Assembly (NCBI GenBank): GCA_934462925.1
Contig: CAKSIT010000004.1
Coordinates: 124,001-188,000, forward strand
Length of the DNA: 64,000 nucleotides
DNA from: an uncultured Oscillospiraceae bacterium
GTDB taxonomy: Bacteria > Bacillota > Clostridia > Oscillospirales > Ruminococcaceae
Direction: 5' to 3'
Part shown: positions 56,543 to 64,000 of the stretch, piece by piece
How positions within the stretch are numbered: position 1 is the first letter of the stretch
Layout of the letters: the number at the start of each line of letters is the position of its first letter
Position numbers and translations under genes: made by a program
Notes under the pieces: generated by a model
Told to the model about the DNA's origin: nothing
What the model saw: the letters and a program-made list of their open reading frames with translations, nothing else
Databases searched by the model: none

Positions 56543-57559
56543 ATGAAAAGAAAGATAACAGCGCTGCTTCTGGCGGCGGGGGCGGTAATGCTCGCGGGCT
56601 GCTCGGGGCAGAAGGACAACGGCGGCACGGGGCTTGAAAGCGAGTCCTCGCAGACCACGCAGCAGACCACGACCGCGCAGCCCACGCAGGAAGCGCCGCC
56701 CGAAAGCACTGCTCCCGCGCAGACCGAGAGCGCGCAGGAGCAGACCGCGCAGTCGCAGGCGCAGGTGCAAACTCAGGAATCCGCGGAGGAAACCGTGAGC
56801 GTTGACGTTAACGTCGTATCGCTCATAACCGCTTACGACAACACGTTTTTGGGGCTGCCGTCGCCCGAAAAGGTGTACATATTCAAGGATATGCTGACGA
56901 CCGAGGATATCGACGGCAGGACGTTCCATCAGGTGGACGCCTACAACGAGGAGGACGGCACGCTTTACTATATGTGCACCTACTTCATTTCCGAGGACGG
57001 CGGCACGGTATACCGCCGCAAGGCGGGCGTAGGCAACGTGCTTCTGCCCGAGAGCGCAGGCTTCCCCGCGCTTGACCCGCAGACAATGACTGCCGACGAG
57101 GTTTTTGCGGACGCGTACTACCTGTGTTCGGTATGTCTTGGCAGAAGCGACGTTGAGAGCTTTACGGACGTATCGCAGACTATAGAGGTTGAGGGCGTTC
57201 CGGGCGAGTGGGCGAGAATTACCGACACGCGCATAGAAACAAAGGAGAAGCTGCTGAGCGCCCTTTCGCGGTGGTTCACGGACGACGTGATAAACGTGCT
57301 TATGGACGCCTACAGGTTCACCGACCGCGACGGGGTGCTGTACTACTACCTTGACGGCACGAACGCGCGCAGCAGCACCTACACCTCGTCTGTGTGGGAG
57401 CTGACGGAGCTTTCGGGCGAGAGGGCGGTTTACACGGAGTACGCGCTGTTCACCTATGAAGCGGGCGAAACCGAGGAGCGCGAGTACACCTACACCGCCG
57501 AGAATTACGACGGCGTGTGGACGTTTACGCAGTTTCATATGCCGTGGACGGAGCAGTAA
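56543..57559 (+). CDS. Secreted lipoprotein of unknown function
   Basis: The 338-residue protein has a lipoprotein signal (MKRKITALLLAAGAVMLAGC, lipobox LAGC, Cys20). A Gln/Thr/Glu-rich low-complexity linker (about 25-95) is followed by a globular domain with many Tyr/Glu strands (TFHQVDAYNEEDGTLYYM and on). It is probably anchored to the outer face of the membrane. ATG 56543 follows ACGGAG. The family is not recognised. Because a family 2 element ends 65 bases upstream, the original promoter may have been displaced or may lie inside the element. Confidence 0.75.
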   Translation: MKRKITALLLAAGAVMLAGCSGQKDNGGTGLESESSQTTQQTTTAQPTQEAPPESTAPAQTESAQEQTAQSQAQVQTQESAEETVSVDVNVVSLITAYDNTFLGLPSPEKVYIFKDMLTTEDIDGRTFHQVDAYNEEDGTLYYMCTYFISEDGGTVYRRKAGVGNVLLPESAGFPALDPQTMTADEVFADAYYLCSVCLGRSDVESFTDVSQTIEVEGVPGEWARITDTRIETKEKLLSALSRWFTDDVINVLMDAYRFTDRDGVLYYYLDGTNARSSTYTSSVWELTELSGERAVYTEYALFTYEAGETEEREYTYTAENYDGVWTFTQFHMPWTEQ

Positions 57560-57577
57560 AAAAGTTGCGAAAACCCC

Positions 57578-57606
57578 TTGAAAAAAAGCGCAAGGTATGG
57601 TATACT
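57578..57606 (+). promoter_or_regulatory. SCIFF operon promoter
   Basis: TTGAAA (57578-57583) and TATACT (57601-57606) are 17 bases apart, about 57 bases before the SCIFF start. Confidence 0.7.
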
Positions 57607-57662
57607 ATTAGAAAGGCGGCTTTTGTCCGCAAACATTTTGAAAAAAGAAAGAGGTGTTCCTT

Positions 57663-57806
57663 TTGAAGCACATCACGACTGTAAATAAGGCTGACCTTAA
57701 GGCTAGCGCTGTAAAGGGCGGCTGCGGCAAGTGCACAAGCTCCTGCCAGTCTGCCTGCAAGACCTCCTGCACCGTTGCAAACCAGAAGTGCGAGAGCGTT
57801 AAGTAA
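57663..57806 (+). CDS. SCIFF ribosomally made peptide precursor (six Cys)
   Basis: The 47-residue peptide starts with TTG (KHITTVNKADLKAS) and carries six cysteines at 21, 24, 28, 32, 36 and 43, in GGCGKC, SSCQSACKTSC and a final KCESVK. This matches the SCIFF (six cysteines in forty-five residues) family, whose partner radical SAM enzyme forms Cys-to-Thr thioether bonds. GAGGTG is 7 bases upstream, and no ATG is available, so TTG is the only reasonable start. The maturase starts 105 bases later. The biological role of mature SCIFF is unknown. Confidence 0.93.
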   Translation: MKHITTVNKADLKASAVKGGCGKCTSSCQSACKTSCTVANQKCESVK

Positions 57807-57911
57807 GGCTTGCACAATAGGACTTACACAAGTAATGCGGATTTGGGCGGGAGCATTCTCGCCCAAAAGCTGTGTATAGGGCAAACAAGGAACATAGAAA
57901 GGGTAATACCG

Positions 57912-59309
57912 ATGATACATAAATTCAAGCAGCTGGGCTACAACATCGTTCTCGATGTAAACTCGAACGGCGTTCACCTTGTGGACGACTGCGCGTTCGA
58001 TATGCTCGACCATTTAGCGCCGCCCATGGAGAGCGAATGTCCCGCGGCGCTTATCGGGGAGCTTTCGCAGTACCCCGAGGGCGACGTGTGCGAAACCTAC
58101 GCGGAGCTTTACGAGCTTTATAAGGAGGGCGCGCTTTTCGCGCAGGACGAGTACGAAAAGTACTCCACCACCATGGTTAAAAGCCCGATAAAGTCCATGT
58201 GCCTTAACGTGTCGCACGACTGCAACCTGCGGTGCGAGTACTGCTTTGCGCAGACGGGCGACTTCGGCGGCAGCCGCTGCATAATGTCCCCCGAAACGGG
58301 CAGAAAGGCTATAGACTTCCTTATCGAGAACAGCGCCAACCGCGAGAATATCGAGCTGGACTTCTTCGGCGGCGAGCCGCTTATGGCGTGGGACACCGTT
58401 ACGGCGACGGTAGACTACGCGCGCTCGATAGAAAAGCAGCACGGCAAGAACTTCCGCTTTACGATAACCACGAACGGCGTGCTTCTTGACGACGAGAAGA
58501 TAGACTACATAAACCGCGAAATGGTGAACGTAGTGCTGTCGCTCGACGGCAGGAAAGAGGTTACGGACCGCATAAGAAAGACCCTTAACGGCAAAAGCAC
58601 CTACGACGTTATCGTGCCCAAGTTCCAACGCCTTGTAGAGCGCAGGGGCGGCAAGGATTACTACGTGCGCGCAACCTTTACGAAATACAACCTTGATTTT
58701 GCGGAAGACGTTACGCATATGCGCGACCTCGGCTTCGAGCAGCTCTCCGCAGAGCCTGTCGTTACCGACCCCGCAATGCCCTACGCTATCTCGCCCGACG
58801 ACCTGCCGCGCGTATTCTCAGAGTACGACAGGCTGTGCGGCATCATGGCGAACCGTAAGGAGAACAAGTTCAACTTCTTCCACTTTATGGTTGACCTTAA
58901 CGCAGGGCCATGCGCTATAAAGCGCCTGCGCGGGTGCGGGTGCGGCAACGACTATGTTGCGGTAGACCCCCACGGGGATATTTACCCCTGCCACCAGTTT
59001 GTGGGTATTGAGCAGTGGAAAATGGGCAACCTATATGACGGAACGTTCAACAACGAGATAAAGAGCTACTTTGCGGGAACGCACGTTTACAGCAAGGAGG
59101 GCTGCCGCGACTGCTGGGCTAAGTTCTTCTGCTCGGGCGGGTGCAACGCCAACAGCTTTATCTACGAGGGCGACGTTAAAAAGCCGTTCAGGCTTGCCTG
59201 CGAAATGCAGAAAAAGCGCCTTGAATGCGCAATAGCGCTCGCCGCGGACCGCGCCGTAAAGGGCGAAGAACCCGTTATCACCGCGGACGCCCCCGCGAGC
59301 ATGGGATAA
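57912..59309 (+). CDS. SCIFF maturase, radical SAM/SPASM protein (CteB-like)
   Basis: The 465-residue enzyme has an N-terminal RiPP recognition region (1-90), the radical SAM cluster CNLRCEYCF (near 107-115), FFGGEP (near 153-158) and a C-terminal SPASM/Twitch domain. The latter carries CGCGNDYVAVDPHGDIYPCHQF and CRDCWAKFFCSGGC, which bind auxiliary 4Fe-4S clusters. The best-studied homologue, CteB, installs the thioether crosslinks in SCIFF. ATG 57912 follows AAAGGGTAATACC. No dedicated protease or exporter is next to it; a lipoprotein and an HtrA protease flank it. Confidence 0.94.
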   Translation: MIHKFKQLGYNIVLDVNSNGVHLVDDCAFDMLDHLAPPMESECPAALIGELSQYPEGDVCETYAELYELYKEGALFAQDEYEKYSTTMVKSPIKSMCLNVSHDCNLRCEYCFAQTGDFGGSRCIMSPETGRKAIDFLIENSANRENIELDFFGGEPLMAWDTVTATVDYARSIEKQHGKNFRFTITTNGVLLDDEKIDYINREMVNVVLSLDGRKEVTDRIRKTLNGKSTYDVIVPKFQRLVERRGGKDYYVRATFTKYNLDFAEDVTHMRDLGFEQLSAEPVVTDPAMPYAISPDDLPRVFSEYDRLCGIMANRKENKFNFFHFMVDLNAGPCAIKRLRGCGCGNDYVAVDPHGDIYPCHQFVGIEQWKMGNLYDGTFNNEIKSYFAGTHVYSKEGCRDCWAKFFCSGGCNANSFIYEGDVKKPFRLACEMQKKRLECAIALAADRAVKGEEPVITADAPASMG

Positions 59310-59315
59310 GCTTAA

Positions 59316-59546
59316 GGCAACACCGCACAAAGACCATTTATTGGATTTTGTACGTGTCTTGCTTGCATCTTTCTAGTTTGGCGCAAAAAATCACATGATT
59401 GCTCAACGGATATGTTCTGTGTTGCGCCAAACTTGCATCTTGCACAATTCGTCCTAGCAAGGCGTCAGCCTTGCGTCGTCCTCATTGTACAATCTGACGA
59501 AAAATCTGACTGCGCAATACACGCACAATCTTTGTGCGGTATTGCC
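59316..59546 (+). mobile_element. MITE family 2, copy 2
   Basis: This 231-bp member has ends GGCAACACCGCACAA and TTGTGCGGTATTGCC, an exact 15-base inverted repeat except one base, flanked by TTAA (59312-59315 and 59547-59550). It shares the AGCAAGGC...GCCTTGC and ACAATCTGACGAAAAATCTG core with copies 1 and 3. It has a different left half with a TTTGGCGCAA/TTGCGCCAAA hairpin. It lies a few bases after the SCIFF maturase stop codon. Confidence 0.88.
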
Positions 59547-59691
59547 TTAAGTATTCTTACAATTCATTCAGCGGAATTTAATTATTTTGTCAAATCGGTT
59601 TCACATTTTTTACACAATGGGTTTATATAATTAAGTCAAAGCAAAGGAAAAGCCCGAAAAAAGGGCGTACATACAGGAAGGACTTGATTTT

Positions 59692-61014
59692 ATGGATAAC
59701 ATGAATTTTGATACACAGTTTACTCCCGCCGAGCCGCCCAAAGCTCCGCGCAAAAAGCATTCGGTAATGAAGGTTATAGCGCTTATTGCAGCCGTTGCAA
59801 TAGTAGGCGGCGGCGCAGGCTTCGGCGGCGCTTACATCGGCAGCCTTACAAATCCTGCGGCTATAGTTTCCCCGAGCGACGGCGCGCAGACGAGCGGCGA
59901 CAGCGATGGCGCACAGGACGGCGTTTCAGCAGACAACGCGGGCGGCGCTTCCGCAGACAACGCGGACGGCGCAGCGGAAAGCACCACGCTTTCCGAGCTT
60001 CAGCAGGGCGCGGCGCTGCAGAACAAGCTTAACCGCGAGATAGAGTACAACACGGACGGCACGTTTATGTACACGCGCGACCTTGTAGCGACGGTTCGCG
60101 ACAGTATCGTGTATATCGAGGTGTATGTGAACTACCGCGGCACGGAAACGCTCTACGGCTCGGGCAGCGGCATAATCATCTCCGACGACGGCTATATCCT
60201 TACAAACGCGCACGTTGTCGATGAAATGTCGAGCTACACCGTGCAGGTCACCACAACAGACCCCACAGAGGGTACGGGCGTTACCGAAAAGTATGACGCA
60301 AAGCTTGTCGGCAGCGACACCGACACCGACCTTGCGGTGCTTAAGATAGACGCGACGGGGCTTCAGGCAGCCGTCCTCGGCGACAGCGACGAGCTTCACC
60401 TCGGCGACGACATTGTTGTAATAGGCAACCCCTTAGGGCTTGAAACGTCCGTTTCAAAGGGTATCATCTCGGGTCTTAACCGCCAGATATCCTCCAACGA
60501 GCGCTCGCTTTCCTCCATTCAGACGGACGCCGCGATAAACTCGGGCAACTCGGGCGGCGCTATGTTTGATATGTACGGCAAGGTAGTGGGCGTTGTAAAC
60601 GAAAAGCTTATCAACAACTACGCTGAGAACGTCGGCTTTGCGATAACGATAAACGAAGCCAAGGGCGTTATAGACGACCTTGTATCCAAGGGCTACGTTA
60701 CGGGCAGACCTATCCTCGGCATTACCTGCCTGCAGGTTTCCGAGTATGTAGCGGCGGTTCAGGGCATGACCCCCGGGCTTTATGTAACGGATATCGACCA
60801 GTCCCTTGCGATTGCAAAGAGCGGCCTTAAGGTAGGCGATACGATAACCGAGATAAACGGCGAGTCCGTAACGTCCACAAGCGAGGTGTCCTCGCTGCTT
60901 AACGGCATGAAGCCGGGCGACACAGTAACCGCAACCGTAGTAAGGGCGGATTCCCTCGGCAGAAACCAGCAGCTTAAGATAGACATTATTCTGTCGGAGT
61001 ACAGCGGTTCATAA
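59692..61014 (+). CDS. Membrane-anchored HtrA/DegP-like serine protease
   Basis: The 440-residue protein has an N-terminal cytoplasmic stretch and one transmembrane anchor (about 25-50), then a Gly/Ala/Asp-rich linker. The trypsin-like domain has the catalytic triad His174 (TNAHVVD), Asp212 (DLAVLKID) and Ser287 (NSGNSGGAM, approximate numbering). A C-terminal PDZ domain (ILGITCLQV to the end) is present. It probably faces outside the membrane and handles misfolded envelope proteins. AGGAAGGACTTGATTTT precedes the ATG. The promoter is unclear, although TATAAT lies near 59625. Confidence 0.9.
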   Translation: MDNMNFDTQFTPAEPPKAPRKKHSVMKVIALIAAVAIVGGGAGFGGAYIGSLTNPAAIVSPSDGAQTSGDSDGAQDGVSADNAGGASADNADGAAESTTLSELQQGAALQNKLNREIEYNTDGTFMYTRDLVATVRDSIVYIEVYVNYRGTETLYGSGSGIIISDDGYILTNAHVVDEMSSYTVQVTTTDPTEGTGVTEKYDAKLVGSDTDTDLAVLKIDATGLQAAVLGDSDELHLGDDIVVIGNPLGLETSVSKGIISGLNRQISSNERSLSSIQTDAAINSGNSGGAMFDMYGKVVGVVNEKLINNYAENVGFAITINEAKGVIDDLVSKGYVTGRPILGITCLQVSEYVAAVQGMTPGLYVTDIDQSLAIAKSGLKVGDTITEINGESVTSTSEVSSLLNGMKPGDTVTATVVRADSLGRNQQLKIDIILSEYSGS

Positions 61015-61044
61015 AGCATATAATCCTCCATTCATTATAACTTG

Positions 61045-61076
61045 CCTCCCGCCAGAAAGGCGGGAGGTTTTTTTGT
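61045..61076 (+). terminator. htrA terminator
   Basis: CCTCCCGCC pairs perfectly with GGCGGGAGG around AGAAA, followed by TTTTTTTG. Confidence 0.9.
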
Positions 61077-61112
61077 TAAGAAAATGTTCGCGAAAGATAC
61101 ATTTTACGTTAA

Positions 61113-61285
61113 GGCAGCACCGCACAATTAGCGGCTAACGCCTTTTCCGCACGCTTGCTTGCATCTTTTCCGTCATATTGCACAATTCGTCCTAGCAAGG
61201 CATACAGCCTTGCGTCGTCCTCATTGTACAATCTGACGAAAAATCTGACTGCGCAATCGCGCGAAAATAATTATGCGGTATTGCC
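61113..61285 (+). mobile_element. MITE family 2, copy 3
   Basis: This 173-bp element has ends GGCAGCACCGCACAATTA and TAATTATGCGGTATTGCC, flanked by TTAA (61109-61112 and 61286-61289). It is nearly base-for-base identical to copy 1, and is in the same direction 4.8 kb away. It sits after the htrA terminator and before the HPt promoter, in an otherwise empty gap. Confidence 0.9.
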
Positions 61286-61314
61286 TTAATTTTTGACTTA
61301 TACGGTAAAAATAA

Positions 61315-61343
61315 TTGACAAGCGGTAAGAAATATGATAAAAT
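61315..61343 (+). promoter_or_regulatory. Promoter of the HPt-flotillin pair
   Basis: TTGACA (61315-61320) and TAAAAT (61338-61343) are 17 bases apart, starting 30 bases after MITE copy 3. Confidence 0.7.
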
Positions 61344-61391
61344 AATATCAAGCCCTCATGTGCGAGGGAAAACACGAAGGGAGACGGTCAG

Positions 61392-61754
61392 ATGATAGAC
61401 GAACGGGCAAGGCAGGCGCTTGCGGAGGTAGGGCTTGACGTTGACGAGGCTGTTGCAAGGTTTATGGACAGCGAGGATATGTTCAGGCGCTTTTACGCAA
61501 AGTTTTTTGAGAGCGCAGAGGCTGCGGTGCAGCAGCTTAAAGAGGACGCTCAGTCCGACAATTTCGCGCAGGCGGAGCGCAGCGCGCACGCGCTCAAGGG
61601 TCTTGCGGGAAACATGGGGATTAACGCCGTGTTCGAGCCTGCACAGAAAATCGTCAGCGATATCCGCGCAGGAAAGACCTGCGACGTCCGCGCAGACGCG
61701 CAGCGCGCAATAGCGGCGTACGAGCAGGCAAAGCTCGCGCGCGAGCTGCTCTGA
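61392..61754 (+). CDS. Stand-alone histidine phosphotransfer (HPt) protein
   Basis: The 120-residue four-helix protein has the HPt phosphorylation box SAHALKGLAGNMG, with the phosphorylatable His at residue 66. It relays phosphate between response regulators. No hybrid sensor kinase or receiver is nearby, so its partners are elsewhere. GGGAG precedes the ATG. It is 49 bases upstream of the flotillin gene and may share its transcript, an unusual pairing. Confidence 0.85.
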   Translation: MIDERARQALAEVGLDVDEAVARFMDSEDMFRRFYAKFFESAEAAVQQLKEDAQSDNFAQAERSAHALKGLAGNMGINAVFEPAQKIVSDIRAGKTCDVRADAQRAIAAYEQAKLARELL

Positions 61755-61803
61755 GCGCTTCCCTTAAAACGCATAGTGGCAAAGCCACGGAAAGGACACC
61801 ATC

Positions 61804-63372
61804 ATGCCGCACGAGGTAATTGTTCCCGCGATAATCATTGCAATAGTAGTGATATTTATTTTCTGCGCAGGCTACCGCAAAGCCCCGCCCGACAAGGCCT
61901 ACATCATAAGCGGTATCAGGCGCAGGGCAAAGGTAGTTATAGGCAAGGCGAGCGTTAAGATTCCGTTCCTTGAGCGCTGCGACATACTGGAGCTTGCGCT
62001 TATGTCCGTTGACGTAAAGACCGCGCAGGCAGTTCCCACAGCGGATTACATCAACATTTCCGTTGACGCGAACGTAAACGTAAAGATATCCCCCGACCCC
62101 GACATTATAGCACGCGCGCAGCAGAACTTCCTTAACAAGAACGTTGAGTACATAACCAAGGTAGCGCGCGAGGTTCTCGAGGGCAATATGCGTGAGATAG
62201 TAGGGCAGATGCGCCTTGAGGAGATGGTAAGCAACCGTCAGGCGTTTGCGGACAAGGTAAAGCAGAACGCCGACCCCGACCTGCGCGCAATGGGCCTTGA
62301 GATAGTGTCGTTCAACGTGCAGAACTTTGTTGACGACAACGGCATTATCAACGACATGGGTATCGACAACACCATGCAGATAAAGAAAAAGGCTGCAATC
62401 TCCAAGGCCGAGGCGGAGCGCGACATCAAGATAGCGCAGGCTGAAGCCAACCGCAAGGCGAACGACGCCAAGGTGGACAGCGAAACCGCAATCGCGGAGC
62501 GTCAGAACGAGCTTGCAATAAAGCAGGCGGAGCTCAAGCGCGCCGCCGACATAAAGCAGGCTGAAGCGGACGCCGCGTACACCATTCAGCAGGAGGAGCA
62601 GCGCAAGACTATAGAAATCACCACCGCTAACGCAAACCTTGCGAAGCAGGAGAAGGAAGTAGAGATAAAGGCTAAAGAAGCCGAGATTAAGGAGCGCGCG
62701 CTCGAAGCGGAGGTAAAAAAGACCGCAGAAGCTAAGAAGTACGCCGCGCAGCAGCAGGCGGACGCAGAGCTTTACGCAACGCAGAGAAGCGCGGAGGCTA
62801 AGAAGTACGAGGATATCCAGAACGCCGAGGCAGAGCTTGAAATAAAGAAGAACGAGGCTGCCGCGATACTTGTTACCGCCGAAAACGAAGCCGCAGCGCA
62901 GAAGGCCCGCGCAGAGGCTGCCCGCTACGCCGCAGAGCAGGAGGCGGAGGGTATCCGCGCAAAGGGCGTTGCCGAGGCGGAAGCGGTGCGCGCAAAGGCG
63001 CTTGCAGAGGCGGAGGGTCTTGACAAGAAGGCGGAGGCTATGCAGAAGATGCAGGAAGCCGCCGTGCTTCAGATGTACTTCGAGCAGATGCCCGCAGTTG
63101 CGGAGGCTATCGCAAAGCCGCTTGGCAACATCGACAAGATAACCATGTACGGCGAGGGCAACACCTCAAAGCTCGTAAAGGACATCACAGAAGCGACCAC
63201 GCAGGCGTCCTCGGGGCTGCTTGACGGGCTTGGCATAGACCTTAAGAGCATGGTGAACTCGTTCGTAACGGGCAAGGCGCTGGCTTCGGGCATAAACAGC
63301 GGCGCTGCCGACAATGCGCAGGCAGAGCAGCCCGCGCAGCCTGTGCAGCCTAAAGAGCCGCTCGGGCAGTAA
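61804..63372 (+). CDS. floT: Flotillin-family SPFH membrane scaffold protein
   Basis: The 522-residue protein has an N-terminal membrane hairpin (VIVPAIIIAIVVIFIFCAG, residues 5-23) followed by an SPFH/band-7 domain (about 35-200). A long Ala/Glu/Lys/Gln-rich coiled coil with repeated KAEAERDIKIAQ and EAEA motifs (200-440) follows, and a Pro/Gln tail (505-522). Flotillins organise functional membrane microdomains. The usual partner NfeD/YuaF is not found in the window. CGGAAAGGACACC precedes ATG 61804. Confidence 0.92.
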   Translation: MPHEVIVPAIIIAIVVIFIFCAGYRKAPPDKAYIISGIRRRAKVVIGKASVKIPFLERCDILELALMSVDVKTAQAVPTADYINISVDANVNVKISPDPDIIARAQQNFLNKNVEYITKVAREVLEGNMREIVGQMRLEEMVSNRQAFADKVKQNADPDLRAMGLEIVSFNVQNFVDDNGIINDMGIDNTMQIKKKAAISKAEAERDIKIAQAEANRKANDAKVDSETAIAERQNELAIKQAELKRAADIKQAEADAAYTIQQEEQRKTIEITTANANLAKQEKEVEIKAKEAEIKERALEAEVKKTAEAKKYAAQQQADAELYATQRSAEAKKYEDIQNAEAELEIKKNEAAAILVTAENEAAAQKARAEAARYAAEQEAEGIRAKGVAEAEAVRAKALAEAEGLDKKAEAMQKMQEAAVLQMYFEQMPAVAEAIAKPLGNIDKITMYGEGNTSKLVKDITEATTQASSGLLDGLGIDLKSMVNSFVTGKALASGINSGAADNAQAEQPAQPVQPKEPLGQ

Positions 63373-63395
63373 ATAAGCAACTCTATAAAAGAAAT

Positions 63396-63430
63396 GCACC
63401 GGCTGACAAACAGTCGGTGCTTTTGCTTTT
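63396..63430. terminator. Terminator between flotillin and flavodoxin genes
   Basis: GCACCGGCTG pairs with CAGTCGGTGC around ACAAA, followed by TTTTGCTTTT. Confidence 0.75.
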
Positions 63431-63450
63431 CAGTGGGCGAACGCGGCAAA

Positions 63451-63927
63451 TCAGCCGTTCATAACCTTTTCAGCCCACTTCTTCATGTCCGCGTCGGAAG
63501 CCCTGTTGAGCATCATTCCGTCAGCCCACTTTGCGCCCTTTGCGCAGGGTGCGAGGTCGTCAGCCGTTTTGCCCAGACCGCTGCCGCCCGAGGTCGCGAA
63601 AAGCGCTATAGTCTTGCCCGAAAAGTCGTAGCTTTCAAGGAACGTCTTGATTATAGTGGGCGCGGTGTACCACCACACGGGGAAGCCGATGAACACAACG
63701 TCGTACTTGTCCATGTCGGGCAGTTTGCGCGCTATTTCGGGGCGGGAAGACGGGTCTTTCATCTCTGCCGTGCTGCGGCTGTTCTTGTCCTGCCAGTCAA
63801 GGTCGGCGCGTGTGTAGGGCTGCGCGGGCGCTATCTCAAAGAGGTCCGTTCCCGCCGCCCTTGCAAGGCGCTCCGCAGCGCCCTTTGTTACGCCGCTAGC
63901 CGAAAAATACGCTGTTAATGCTTTCAT
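63451..63927 (-). CDS. Flavodoxin
   Basis: This 158-residue protein has an FMN phosphate loop at the N-terminus (AYFSASGVTKGAAE, residues 6-19) and flavin loops around FIGFPVWWYTAPTIIKTF (near 79-96) and FATSGGSGLGKT (near 109-120). The SASG variant and WWYTAPTII are typical of the flavodoxin_4-type long-form proteins in Firmicutes. It likely carries electrons under iron limitation or acts as an NAD(P)H-linked reductase. ATG 63927 follows AAGGAGG. Confidence 0.92.
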   Translation of the reverse strand: MKALTAYFSASGVTKGAAERLARAAGTDLFEIAPAQPYTRADLDWQDKNSRSTAEMKDPSSRPEIARKLPDMDKYDVVFIGFPVWWYTAPTIIKTFLESYDFSGKTIALFATSGGSGLGKTADDLAPCAKGAKWADGMMLNRASDADMKKWAEKVMNG

Positions 63928-63939
63928 AATAAGTCCTCC

Positions 63940-63996
63940 TTAATAATATGGGGTATTCCCCCAAAAATTACAGTTTCGCTGCCCCCGCTCTGTCAA
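63940..63996 (-). promoter_or_regulatory. Flavodoxin promoter and GGGG/CCCC dyad
   Basis: On the minus strand TTGACA (63996-63991) and TGTAAT (63972-63967) are 18 bases apart. A GGGG-GAATA-CCCC dyad follows near 63950-63962, where a metal- or redox-responsive repressor could bind. Confidence 0.5.
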
Positions 63997-64000
63997 GCCA

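Overview
The window looks like chromosome from a Gram-positive anaerobe of class Clostridia, probably near the Oscillospiraceae/Ruminococcaceae. The signs are a GC-rich third codon position, Shine-Dalgarno sites of the AAGGAGG type, TTGACA-17-TATAAT promoters throughout, a SCIFF peptide with its radical SAM maturase, WhiA/RapZ/HprK, an Asp23-FakA-RecG operon, a SAM-I riboswitch and a leucine T-box. No tRNA, rRNA, CRISPR array or prophage is visible.\n\nLayout. 0-3.5 kb: a cell-surface polysaccharide pair (a pyruvyl transferase fused to an FrhB-like domain, and a flippase-like membrane protein). 3.8-6.7 kb: O-acetylhomoserine sulfhydrylase behind a short leader peptide, and a LacI regulator. 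6.8-9.9 kb: a copper operon (CsoR, then CopA joined in frame to CopZ, then a zinc ribbon). 10-14.7 kb, minus strand: whiA, rapZ, murB, glucokinase and hprK. 14.8-18.2 kb: an HD-GYP protein, the ComM-like ATPase YifB, a small protein and a flavoprotein. 18.5-30.9 kb: rpoB, rpoC, rpsL, rpsG, fusA and tuf. 31.3-35.2 kb: leuA (T-box) and metK (SAM-I). 35.5-37.3 kb: a Fic/antitoxin pair, an XRE regulator and a DUF4352-like protein. 37.4-42.4 kb: cca and a GntR-ABC transporter operon. 42.4-44.6 kb: an AT-rich accessory patch with a YhcG-type nuclease, an unknown protein and transposase debris. 44.6-50.8 kb: thioredoxin, UPF0210/ACT, PHP phosphatase, Lrp, aminotransferase and ispE. 50.8-56.3 kb: Asp23, FakA, RecG, RsmE and a small membrane protein. 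56.5-63.9 kb: a lipoprotein, the SCIFF system, an HtrA protease, an HPt protein, flotillin and a flavodoxin.\n\nThe most unusual content is two families of short non-autonomous mobile elements. Family 1 has five copies (189-231 bp, CAG...CTG-like ends). Each is flanked by a direct repeat of 11-33 bp, and in three copies the duplicated target is a whole inverted repeat or terminator stem. One copy has rewritten the C-terminus of a PHP phosphatase gene. Family 2 has four copies (GGCA...TGCC ends, 4-bp AT-rich target duplications), including a 61-bp remnant. Neither family has a transposase in the window. Other points of note are an internal ribosome binding site that should yield free CopZ from the copA gene, a Fic/VbhA-type module whose antitoxin is only 56 codons, and a promoter whose -35 box lies inside a terminator stem ahead of rpsL.
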